The notes under the pieces are model-generated. The model was given only the letters and a program-made list of their open reading frames with translations. It was not told the origin of the DNA and searched no databases. Position numbers and translations under genes: made by a program. From positions 11,167,501-11,231,500 of the forward strand of contig OZ014411.1 of NCBI GenBank assembly GCA_963965975.1: DNA of 64,000 nt. Reading direction: 5' to 3'. Positions 1 through 11,500 of the stretch are shown piece after piece (positions within the stretch are counted from its first letter, which is position 1; the number at the start of each line of letters is the position of its first letter). The DNA comes from Xestospongia bergquistia (Eukaryota; Porifera; Demospongiae; Haplosclerida; Petrosiidae).

Positions 1-953
1 TTCCTATTCCATACAAAATTTGAAATACAATGACATATTTGTATGAGGTTGTTTCAAAAATGAAATGGTTCTTACAAGCAAGTATTATGACAAAATATAC
101 TGTTGTAAATAATGATAAAACCACCACGAATCCAATTCTTTTAAATATACTTTGAATGTAATTATAAAACCAAGGATTTATAATTAACTAATAGAAAAGA
201 ATTAAAAGTGTAGCTACTAAATCATGAACTGAGTTTTTGAACACAAGGCATGCACAAAATGCCAATTTTTTATCTGATTAATAGAAACTAGTCCATTTAA
301 TATCTTTAGCAAAAGTAACACCAACAATGCTGATTAATAATGGTACCAATTATATTACTACCTTGACATTCTCTACTTGTTCCTCCGTGGATGGTCAACC
401 TTATTTGTCATTGCCTAAGTCTAACCAGGAAGGCTATTTCTCCTCCCAATAGGTCAAGTCACTACGATTCCTTGCATACTTGAAATAGTTGAATAATTCA
501 GCAACAATTTACAGGATTGACAATGTAAGACATCTTATAGATTAATTAACAGTGCTGACTGTGACTTGATCAAAAATTTTAACATTTTCTAATAATGTTT
601 AATTTAGATGATTACTTGAGATGTTTAAAAATAAATTGTTAGATATACTCAAAGGAATTGATGACTGATGTTTGTTTTCAATATGAACATTTAAAGAGAA
701 TGTTATCTTTTTGATATTGCTAAAACATGGCACAACACAACATATATGTTATTGTAAACGAATAAACCAAAAAACAATATCCAATATCAAAGATAATGTG
801 ATGAACAGCATTACTAACTTTAGCATAGAAAGTAGGTGCAAACCTTCTAAGTAAAAATAAATGAGCATACATAGAGACATATCTGACAATAATTAACAGT
901 GATGATTGTGACTTGATTAAAAATCTTGATATTTTCTCAAAAAATCTGAACAC
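1..953 (-). pseudogene. Decayed POT/SLC15-like transporter copy 1, cut by window edge
   Basis: This is a broken relative of the intact transporter at 4028-5521. Reading on the minus strand, the N-terminal part (about 930-780) carries ISRFLIKSQSSLLII and FDIGYC, matching the intact gene. The sequence then jumps to a middle part (about 490-1) that still carries the PS-LDLG and TEEQVENVKV block and the stretch corresponding to KRIGVGL. The segment between them, roughly residues 95-200 of the intact protein, is missing, and several stops interrupt the rest. The C-terminal end lies left of the window. It forms a tandem array with the copies at 2569-3712 and 4028-5521. A working gene is very unlikely. 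Confidence 0.8.
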
Positions 954-2494
954 TGTCTATAAATGTTTAAACGAGTACTTGAGCTGCTTAAAAATAAATG
1001 GTTAGATATACTCAAAGGAATTGATGAATAATGTTTTGTTTTCAATATGAACATTTAAAGAGAGTATCAACCTTTATTGTTAAAACATGACATGATCAAT
1101 ATAACATGTTATTGTAAACACATATTCTTCTGTTAAAAGCAACACATGCTCATTTTACACAAATAGGTGAATGATAAACAATCTTCTTATAATATGTTTA
1201 GCTGTCATATACTAACATTCTTGTACAACACAAATTTTCATTGTGCCTACTCCTAATATCTCTACTTAACATCCTATGGTTACATGATAACAACCCACCT
1301 GCATTTGTTACTCTGATGCCACATTGAGACAGAAAAAGATCAGTAGTTTACAAGAGTCACAAAAAAGTAACTACAACAGATAGAGGGTGTCAACCTCTAC
1401 GGCCTTAACAAAATTAACATCCAAGCTTGCAATAACTACTCTTCTAGTGTATACCTTATGAAGACCTAGCACCATTATGGTGTAATAGTTCAATATTGGC
1501 AATGATGGCTGTATAATCGTCACAGGGTAAGCCATAAACTTTCCTTTGTAGCTTAACCTTGTACGTTCAGTGATATTTTTAATGTCAATGCTTATACTTA
1601 GTAATTGAAATTATAAATGGTATATCTATTACAAAATAGGACATATGAAGACTAATATTTACCTGTAACAATTCAGTACAATCATTTAAAATTGTATTTA
1701 ACAAATAAATTTTAATTATTCTTAAGAGAATAGCTTTAGGTTTGATAGTTGAATGTATGCAAAACAATCAATATGTCATAATTATACCAAAAATGAACAT
1801 AATATGTTTTTAATTACTATTGTGTCTATGGAACTGAATGTTTATCAAATGTTAGAACTAATAATGATATCCCTAATGTACTTATGGAATTAACTCCTTA
1901 CCAAATGTTAGAAGTAATAATAATTTTATCTTTATTGTTAGACAAAATAAAACATTATTAGTTTTAACATTTGATAAACAATCAATTCCATAGATACATT
2001 AGTAATCAAAACAGGATTATCTTTATTAAAAGAAACCTATATAACCATATATTGGTTAAAACAACCAATCAGATTTTATAGTGATATATATATATACACA
2101 TAATATATATTAACAGATTTAACCAATATATTTTGCTATTGCCTAGTGCTACACTAGGTCATCACAAGATAAAGATAAGCAGTTTAATACTTTATAAATG
2201 ATGTTGCAAGTAGTCTATCACCTAGTAACATTAGTACATTAGACTTACTTGACATTTCTATTATGTAAAACTGTATAAGAAGTTTATCAAATTGTATACA
2301 AGTTTGTTTTCTAGTGATGTAACTTAGAACAATCTAAGATAATAGACAATCTGTGACAATGATTTTTAATTTGAAAAACAAAGTAATATATTCAGTAATA
2401 ATAATCAACAGTCTAACAACTTTAATACAAGAACATAATAAACACCATAAATGTTTTGTTCAAACATGCTCTTTACATAAACGTAAGAAAAGTC
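954..2494. other. Spacer between transporter copies, no gene seen
   Basis: AT-rich DNA between the two decayed transporter copies. I see no coding stretch with recognisable homology. It contains the inverted-repeat element at 1807-2010 and, at about 2400-2500, a transporter 3' flank sequence that recurs near 3880-3970 and 6610-6715. Confidence 0.6.
1807..2010. mobile_element. MITE-like element with long terminal inverted repeats
   Basis: The two ends, about 58 bases each (near 1807-1866 and 1952-2010), are inverted copies of one another with a few mismatches. The left arm contains TCTATGGAACTGAATGTTTA and the right arm contains its near-complement. The interior is short and has no coding capacity. 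I could not identify a convincing target-site duplication, so the superfamily is unknown. Confidence 0.65.
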
Positions 2495-2568
2495 TAAGTT
2501 ATATATATCAGTACACATAGTTGTATGCACACATATATAATACATATAGAAATATAACAGTTAGTAAA

Positions 2569-3712
2569 CTCAAGTGTGTGTTCCACCTTCTTCTTATACT
2601 CTACTTCCTCCTCATCCATACATCTCTCATAATGTTCTTCAGCTATTGAATGTAAGAGACTTAATTCATTGTCTCTCACACACAACTTGTAACATTTATC
2701 TACTACCAGAAACACTATCAATATAACAAGAATATTTACACTCTTATAAGAATAATATGAAATAGTAAAGACAACTGGATATCATCTCTTCCTCACAAGC
2801 AAATAAATATTTGCTGATGATAGTGAAAATATACCAACACCACGTGCTGCTTGGTTCTCACTGAAGTCCAACCATCAATCCTCTCATTTTATGTGGTGAC
2901 TGAGCTATTGTAAATGCTAAGGATGTTGGGAAAATTAAAGCAGTTGCTATTCCATATAAAATTTGAAATACAATAACATATTTGTATGAGGTTGTATCAA
3001 AAAGGAAATGGTTCTTACAAGCATTATGACAAAATATACTGTTATAAATAATGACAAAACCAAAACAACTCCAATTCTTTTAAGTATACTTTGAATGTAA
3101 TTGTAAAAAAAGGATTTATAATTAATTGATGGAAAGGAATTAAAAGTAAAGCTACTAAAAGGGTGTGACGAATTTTGCTCAAAAAGCAAACCCAAAAAAC
3201 AACAATTCAACAATTTATAGTAACTAATCCATACAATATCCTTAGCAGAAGTATGACCAACAATACAGATTAATAATAGTGTCAATCATGTGATTACTTT
3301 GACATTCTCTACCTGTTCCTCTGTCAATAGTGCACCATATTTGTCCTTGTCTAAATCTAACCTGGGAGGGTAATTATCTTCCCAATAGGCAAATGTACTA
3401 CAATACCTTTAATATTTGTTTGTCTGGTATAGATGAGTATTGTAACAATCATCCATGAAAAAAAATGAGAGACATACACCAGTAATGATAGATGTATATC
3501 TACTTACTTTTACATCAGCAAGTAAACCAAAAAAGGAAATAAAAAGAAAAGAGGACAATATCCAATGTCAAAGACACAGTTATAAGCATAATCATTAACT
3601 TATCATATAGTTGCTCAAAACTCTAATCAAACTTATGTGAGCATACATAAGGACATCCCATAGAGTAATTAGCAGCACTAATGGAGACTTGATCAAAAAA
3701 ATTTAACATTTC
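2569..3712 (-). pseudogene. Decayed POT/SLC15-like transporter copy 2
   Basis: A second broken paralogue of the gene at 4028-5521. On the minus strand the N-terminal part begins near 3700, the LDLDKDKYG and TEEQVENVKV block lies near 3360-3300, the long middle reading stretch is 3285-2947, and the tail (YKLCVRDNE, AEEHYERCMDEEEVEY) is 2721-2569. About 100 residues of the second quarter are missing compared with the intact gene, and several stops and frame changes separate the parts. The 3' flank is shared with the other copies, so the duplication unit included downstream DNA. Confidence 0.85.
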
Positions 3713-4027
3713 AAAGAATATATATACTTTGATAAGTAGTTGAACCAATAATTTGATAAATAGTTGAATGCAATACTCAAAGGAATCGATTGTTGGTATA
3801 AATATTAATATTGCAATGTATTACAATTTTATAGGAATATTAATCTTAATAAATGATTGACACAGCATAACCTACTTAATACAATATGCAAAAAATGCAA
3901 TAAACACGATACATATTTTTCAAACATCCTGTTTACATAAATATAACAAAAGTCTAAAGACGTAAAATACTTATATATGCATATATATAGCTGTATACAT
4001 ACATATATTGATAGATGTAGAAATATG

Positions 4028-5521
4028 TCAGTTAGTACACTCAGGTGAGTATCCCATCTCATTGTTATACTCTACTTCCTGATCAATATATCTTTCATAA
4101 TGTTCTTCAGCTATTAAATGAACATTGACTTCATTTTCTCTCACTCGTAACTTGTAACGTTTAGCTAGTATTAGGAACGCTATAAGTATAATAAGAACAA
4201 GCACACTCATTGTTATGAAATAACGTAAACTTTGATGTGCAAATAGATATTTGCTGTTTATAATAATAGTATAACCAATACCAAATGCTGCATACCACAG
4301 TCCAACCATCAAACCTCTCATTTCATGTGGAGACTGAGCTATTGTGAACTCTAAGGATATTGGCATTATCAAAGCATATGCTATTCCATACAAAACTGGA
4401 GATAAAATAACAGCTTTGAATGAGGTAGCACCAAAAAAGAAATGGTCTTTGCAAGCAAATCTCATGACAGAATATATTGTAGTAAATAGTGAGAAAATAA
4501 GTCCAACTCCAATTCTTTTAAGCATGCCTGGAATATAATTGGGAAAACAAGGATATATGATTAATTGATAGAAGAGAATTAATAGTGAAGCTACTAAAGT
4601 ATGTGTTGCATTTTTGAACACAATGCAATCAAAAAAAGACAATTTTTCATCTGATTTATAGTAACTAATCCATTTAATCTCCTCAGCACAAATAAGACCA
4701 ACAATGCAGATAAATAATGGCACCAATCGCATGACTACTTTGACATTCTCTACCTGTTCCTCTGTAAATGGCCCACCATATTTGTCCTTACCTAGGTCCA
4801 ACCTGGAAGGGTAATTCTCCTCGCAATAGGTCAAGGCACTACAATTCCTGGGATACTTGTTTTTCCTGGCATAGTTGAGAACTGTAACAATCAATTTAAC
4901 AGGATTGACAATGTGAGATGTAGTATCTAGCCAATGTTTGAAGAAAAAGTTAGTGATAATTACAATAGACACAGCTATACCTGATAGCACATAGGACACA
5001 ATAATGAACTGATTTATGAAGCACTCTCCAATTACAACAAGGAAAAAAATTGCAGGTACACTCAATGAATGCCAATATATAATAGCACTTAACTCATCAC
5101 CTGAAGCACCAATTGCTTGATCAATATTAAATTGGACAATATTTGATCGTATACATGAAAATCCAATTACTTGCAGCAAATAGGAAGTACCACTTATTTT
5201 GTGAAACAGCAAATTATAATGTAATGAAGTCTCCATTAAAAACCACAAGCCAGCAATCATCCAAGATAAAAATGACAGATATACACCAGGGATGATAGAT
5301 ATATACCTACCTAATTTCACATCAGCAATTAGACCAAAAATGGGAAATAAAAAGAAGAGAAGACAGTATCCAATATCAAAGACAAAGTTGTGAGCATAAT
5401 TATTAAGTTTAGCATAGTTAGTTGTTGTAAAACTTCTGATCACATATATATAAGTATACATAGAGAAATCCCAGAGAATAATCAGCAGTGCTGATTTAGA
5501 CTTGATTAAAAATCTTGACAT
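4028..5521 (-). CDS. POT/SLC15-family (MFS) transporter, intact single-exon gene
   Basis: A 497-residue multi-spanning membrane protein. The family (proton-coupled oligopeptide transporters, SLC15/PTR2) moves small peptides or related solutes with protons across membranes; the substrate here cannot be read from sequence. The assignment rests on the MFS loop motif GLIADVKLGRY near residues 61-71, the family block PSRLDLGKDKYGGPFTEEQV near residues 238-257, and about 10-12 hydrophobic segments. A conserved segment near residue 400 reads TIAQSPHEMRGLMVG. The start is an ATG giving MSRFLIKSKS, which matches the N-terminus of the decayed copies. It has no introns, unlike most genes in the window, and is the only intact member of a three-copy tandem array. 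The C-terminal tail is acidic and Tyr-rich (EEHYERYIDQEVEY). It is shorter than vertebrate SLC15 proteins. Confidence 0.88.
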   Translation of the reverse strand: MSRFLIKSKSALLIILWDFSMYTYIYVIRSFTTTNYAKLNNYAHNFVFDIGYCLLFFLFPIFGLIADVKLGRYISIIPGVYLSFLSWMIAGLWFLMETSLHYNLLFHKISGTSYLLQVIGFSCIRSNIVQFNIDQAIGASGDELSAIIYWHSLSVPAIFFLVVIGECFINQFIIVSYVLSGIAVSIVIITNFFFKHWLDTTSHIVNPVKLIVTVLNYARKNKYPRNCSALTYCEENYPSRLDLGKDKYGGPFTEEQVENVKVVMRLVPLFICIVGLICAEEIKWISYYKSDEKLSFFDCIVFKNATHTLVASLLILFYQLIIYPCFPNYIPGMLKRIGVGLIFSLFTTIYSVMRFACKDHFFFGATSFKAVILSPVLYGIAYALIMPISLEFTIAQSPHEMRGLMVGLWYAAFGIGYTIIINSKYLFAHQSLRYFITMSVLVLIILIAFLILAKRYKLRVRENEVNVHLIAEEHYERYIDQEVEYNNEMGYSPECTN

Positions 5522-6339
5522 TTTCCCAAAAAGTGTTTAGATAAGTAGTTAATACATCTAGAACTGCAACTATCGATGGTCAGTTAGACTCAAACGGATG
5601 AGGTCATGTTTTCAGAATAAGCAATAAAATATTATTGAAGGTATATACAGCACAACTAATATTCAAACATGTATTAATATTAGTGCAAGTATGTTAATAT
5701 GTTTTTGACACATATGACAAGTGAAAGATAAGCAATCTTATCTTATTTTTTGATAAGATGTGTTACATTGCCATATGGAATTAATGTCCTTATTCATTAC
5801 CAACATCTGTTTTGCCTTCTCTCAATTTGTCATGCTATGTATTGTAGCATCATCCTCTGAATGCGATAAATTGACACAACATAAGTAATTGGTATAATCT
5901 GTATATTAAGATCATCATGTTCCTTATATCAAATACATTATACTGTTATAATCAGTCAATTAATGTACATAATTATTGTTATATATCAATGTAATTAAAA
6001 TATATTTAAAAGAATACATGATAATGCATATTATATATAGACAATAGAAACAACTTAAACTAATAATAGTTAAACCTTGAGTTTATGGATACGTATATAT
6101 TGCAATGTTAATAGTTTACTTTTTAAAAATGTATTTTGTGTTGTATATTGATATTATTTCATATTATTGTCATAATGTTCTATATAAGTTAGGACTTTCT
6201 CTGTCAAAAAGATCAATTTATCATCATAAAAGCAATATGGAATAATTTTTACACTTATGACTACCTGGAAGCTAGAGTTACTGTTATAAATGCAACAAAA
6301 TATAGAGAAATAAGCATAATTTTATCAGTCAACACACTT

Positions 6340-6519
6340 TATTAATAGTCTCATTTCTCTCCTGTACTTTAGTCCCTGTTCCATATATCTCTCATAATAA
6401 TTATTACTATTATCTTAAATCTTATGTTGAATATTATTGAACTACTACAAATTTGTTTTACAATGTATCATATGACCACCAATTTAAGATGATAGAGAAT
6501 TTATGACATATATTTTAAT

Positions 6520-6583
<64 letters not shown>

Positions 6584-6720
6584 TTGTATATGTATGTATA
6601 ATTATTTAGTGATAATATCAACAGCTGTCTAAAGTTTTAATAAAAGAACATAATAAACACCATAAATGTTTTGTTCAAACATCCTGTTTACATAAACATA
6701 ACAAAAGTCTAAAGTTATGG
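6340..6720 (-). pseudogene. Remnant of transporter tail and 3' flank
   Basis: The bases near 6345-6400 read on the minus strand as a degraded version of the transporter C-terminal tail (YYERYMEQG, comparable with HYERYIDQE). Bases 6610-6715 repeat the 3' flank found at 2400-2500 and 3880-3970, with ACACCATAAATGTTTTGTTC shared with the first of these. A TA microsatellite has expanded between the two pieces. This points to a fourth, almost erased copy of the transporter unit. Confidence 0.55.
6525..6580. repeat. TA dinucleotide microsatellite
   Basis: About 50 bases of nearly pure TA/AT repeat followed by a degenerate TATGTATA tail. Confidence 0.9.
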
Positions 6721-8570
6721 ATGAGTTATACATTCAGTATAGATACTTGATTGTGGCTACTTTAATTTATGTGTGCATGTAGTGCTCAGTTACTATCTCA
6801 GGCCTATATATATTTACTAAGTCTTTATTGACTTCAATGCATTTTGATCACATTATTATATAAATTAATGCATAAAACGAAAAAATTAACACTTTATTAG
6901 CAATAAACAAGACTTAAAAGATAATGACTGAGTTAATGAATGATATATTAATTTTGTTAAATGACAATTTGGTGATGGTGTGTATCAATAAAATTAATGT
7001 TCTATAAAAACAAGACACTTAGTTTAATATACAGTAGACGTAGTTGGCTAATAGTGTTTCTATCTAAAGGATCTTAATTTAATGGACCATTTACCAAAAC
7101 AAACTTATTAACTCCAATATCTTCTAAAAGATTGGACTTGAGTATGAGATATGAAGGTTTATACACTTTTATCATTCCCTATTAGAAAGCAGTGATCCAA
7201 GCATTAATGAGGAGTGAATACAGAACTTTAACTTAGCAATAATAATTGAAACATATAGTATACTAAAGTGATGATATGTCTCAAAGGAGATGATTCTAAT
7301 GTAACTTCATCCATATTGTATTCTCAACAATAAGGATGCTAACCTTCGACCTCCCAGTGATGTAAATTGTACAGATACAACTAATCTATCGGCTACTGCT
7401 AGTGGTGACCTATTTTGTGTGGTAGAGAATAGACCAGTGGAAAATTATCAATTAAATTAACTAATTGAATTATTTTAAAGAATATATGTGGTGTTAATAA
7501 ATTTGAAAATATGGTATATTATTACCAGGAATTTGATTTCTTCTTAGAAATTAAATTGTGGTATTCTTTTATCAAAAAAGGGCAGCTAGTTCAACCATGT
7601 AGTTTGACAGACAATCCTCTTAAAACATATATAAACTATATTTCACATCCATTAATTAAATCAGCATGCTAATGGACTGGAATGGACTTGAGACTGCCAG
7701 AAGCTTCCTGTGTAATTCATCTAATCACACCCTGTACTATCATCATAGTAATATGTTAGTTTCCAAATCCCCATTTTATGATGGGTTTGGTATATTAACA
7801 ATAGAGTTCCAACATGGAGTTATTAGTGTCAAATTCTATATTTAATGTGAGAATTATAGACCTTTGTAGATGTAACATGGACTACCATTGAGCATGGATA
7901 CACAATTTATAAGTGTTGGACTCCTAAAAACACAACATTTTGATTATATGTGCAGAGACTGATACTGAAGACGTTGCTGCTCCAATGAGCTCTACAAAAA
8001 GCTGCAAATTGCTTAGATTAACATATTGATCAGGTAGGGCAAGTAGCTAAATAGTTGAGGACAAAAGCTAGTCAGGGCCCAGCTTCAGTGTTAATGACAG
8101 AACAATGGGGCAGGCCACTAAGGAAGGAATGGAGGGGCTACTGTTGCATAGGAAGGGAGATCCTATACTATTGTGGGAGAGGTAGCCACTTCCTCCACAA
8201 TGCCTATTGATTCATTGGTTCATTCATATATAACAGCACAATCAAATGAAGTGTATTATAATTATAGTATTATCAATATAAATTGGAGTCTTCCAATAAA
8301 ATTACTTTGAGGTCATTTTGTTGTCATCCAAAGAGTAGTAAGTTTGGAGTTGCTAAGTTGGAGTAAACACCAGTTCATCTGTCACAGAAATAGACATTTT
8401 ACTTAAAACTTACCATATTATGCTGAATTATGCATAAACATCGTAAAAGCAGCCATTATTATCAGTTGACTTACTACAATTTTGTCACAGCATTCAAGTT
8501 TAATTTTAGGACATAATTAATGAATTTTGTTTACACATGATAAAAAAGAAAAAATCAAATATACTCAGTA

Positions 8571-11500
8571 TTACCAGAAAAGAAGTCTTTGCTTAATAAG
8601 TTCATAACTGTCCAATTTCTCAACACTTTCCCTATGTTGTCTGGATAAACCTACTCTCTGCACAGTATCAGTTCTAGCAAGAGCATCACAAATCAACTTG
8701 ACATCATGACTTTTTAGAGAAGTATTGTAAAGACGTAGTTCTGCCAATGACGTAGTTGAATCAATTAATTCGATTAGAGATTTAGTGCTAAGTGATGTAA
8801 TGAGATAATTGTAGCTGATCGACAACACAGTCAAAGTTTGATTTTGAAGAAGCCCTTCACAAATGTATTGGATACCTTTATCAGTGATGTCACAGTTGTA
8901 AAGATAGAGTTCTTTTAGAATTGTATTGATACATAACATCTCATACAAGTCAGATATATCATCCTCTGTGAGAGTAAAATTATAAAATGATAACTCCTTG
9001 AGTGAATCATTATCGGAGAGAGCAATAGTTACTGGTTTTATACCACCAGAAAGTGGAGACGATGAGAGATATAGTCTCTTCATTGTCTTGTTAATTTTAA
9101 GGACTTCTGATAGTGTAGATGTACAAATGTTGTCCAGTGGAGTGTTATATATATCGAATCCTTTCACGCCACATTCATTAAGATTTTGAATAATTAATAA
9201 AGCACTTTTAAGAGATGATGATCGAAGTTCAATACTAAATGGTTCATTTCCTGCTGTTTGTTCTTCCTTTATTTTAATAACAATGCCTTCACATTGTTCA
9301 ATTGTTGGTTTTGTGAGGTCAACTTTATTAATGTCATCATACCACTTCACATCCCCTGTAATAACAAAAGTTTATTTAGTGAATCAAAGTTTACATAGCT
9401 AATAAATGTACATATTATAGTAAAATACAAATGCAGACTATTAACATACGAGGACTTTGGAAAACAATGTATATCAAAACATTGTTCTGAGTATATTGCA
9501 CAAGGGGTGTGGTCAAGATGCTAATACAGAACAATACTTTAAGTGATTTATAGTGATGCTTTTGTTTATCAAAAATGTTCCATGACACTAAAGAGAAGTG
9601 TGAAAATTGTTTCAAATGCTCTTGATCATTATATGGGCTGGAAAATATAATTACAGTCATATAAATGACCAAACTAACTGTACAATAGAAAGATAACATC
9701 CAAAAACATAATTGGCACCTCATGAATGATTGTTATTTGATAAATCTAAAATTGTTTTAACATTTCACAAACATGTCTATTTCATACCTTCTTCTGACAT
9801 TTCATGATCTGATTCTTTCTCATCATCTGAAGTAGACTCTATATATAATTAATTATCATTGATATTTTATAATAATATATATAAATCTGACCTATTATAT
9901 CACTGGTGTGCTCTTGTTCCTTTCCAGTCCTTTTTTGTATTTCTTCAGATGAAACTCTCTCCTCACTTTTTACTAGGAAAACTAAATCTGGGAAATGAAC
10001 ATTATTTGAACTCTTACTAAACATGAAAGGTTTAGTATGTTCTCTGTTCATAATTTTTTCAGGTTTAAAATATTTTTAAAAATTTGATGGGTAAACTTGT
10101 GACAGATATAATGTCAATTCTCAGACAAAAGATGAAGCAAAAGAATAAATTAAGGTAAAATTACTTGGCAGTACTAGTTAACTTATAAGTAAAACAAAGG
10201 CATTCTCTGATAGTATAATATTTTTATTATCATGTAGTCCTTAATGATCCATAGTTGTTGCTACCAGACTGGAGGCTGTTTGGAACTGCTCATTGTGTTT
10301 ACAACAAAGAAGCTACTTGTCTAGAGTCTGAAAGTTTAAAGGCTATAGATTGATACTATAGTAGTAAATTGCTAAATTTCTGCTGACAATGAATAACTGT
10401 GGTTTGTTAATAACCATTTTACACCTCAAATTGCTGTTATCAATTATATTCATATTTCACAAAACAATAAAATATGAATATGTAATACACAAAGCTTATA
10501 TATATACCAAAAATTTCAGATTTATGGCAATATGTGTAAATAGGAAGAATATGTTATCTGTAGTAAGTACACTTCTAAACTAAAATAGTACGAGCAACAG
10601 CATAAAATAAATAGTTATATTGGACATTAGTATAAATTACCTTTTAAGCCTTGTCCATGGTTTTCTATTTGCTTATCTCTCTCCCTTAGCTGTAAAGACA
10701 ATGATGTTATTATTTCTTGGAGTTCCTCCACATCTTGCTGTGTGCCTAACAAAATAAAAATACCTTAAGGATAACACAACAAAATAAAATAATTCTATAG
10801 CTCACCTTCTTTTTGTCTGAGATCATTTACCAATTTTTCAATTTGTAAGGTCTTAGCTTTGTTCATTTTCTTCATTTCTGCAATTTCTGACTCTATATCA
10901 AGCTGTCCTTAACATACATACATCAAGAGAAGATCATGCTCACCTTTACTTTCTGTGATATTTAATATCTCTTCTTTAAGGACAATAAGTTCTCCTTTAA
11001 AAAAAAAGAATTTATTTAAGACAAGTGGTATCACTGTCTATGCAAGAATAGCCCAGGTTGTCCAAAAGTATAATTGTATTGTCAGAAAACAATGAATATC
11101 AAAGCAAAACCAATCAGAATCTATGTTTACATTAGCAGTCTTACTTTCTACAAGAATTGAAAGAAAAAACATAAAACCACATATTATAACTACAAATGCA
11201 AAACCTCTTCTAGGCTTAGCAAGCTACTTCACCTTTCTATAAATATGTCAAAGTTCCTAAGAACACACAAGGGTCCTAGTGATGCTTTAAGTCAAACCAG
11301 AGCTTAACGCAAGGAAGGTGTGTGTCCTGACATTTTAATTAAGGCAAAGTTTATTCAAAGAAAGAATTTAATTGAGGATATATAGAATATCTGCTAGTAT
11401 TAACATAGTAATTGTATATACACTAGTGTTAACATAATCATATATACAATAGTGTTGACAGTATTTGCACATATGCTAGTGTTAACAGTAATTGAATAAA

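Larger units (their letters stand above)
5522..8570. other. 3-kb intergenic stretch without a recognisable gene
   Basis: No open reading frame with recognisable homology was found. It holds a short transporter-tail remnant (about 6340-6400), a copied transporter 3' flank (6610-6715) and a TA microsatellite. The part around 7980-8200 is less AT-rich than its surroundings but carries nothing I recognise. The promoter of the transporter should lie just right of 5521; no clear motif was seen. Confidence 0.5.
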
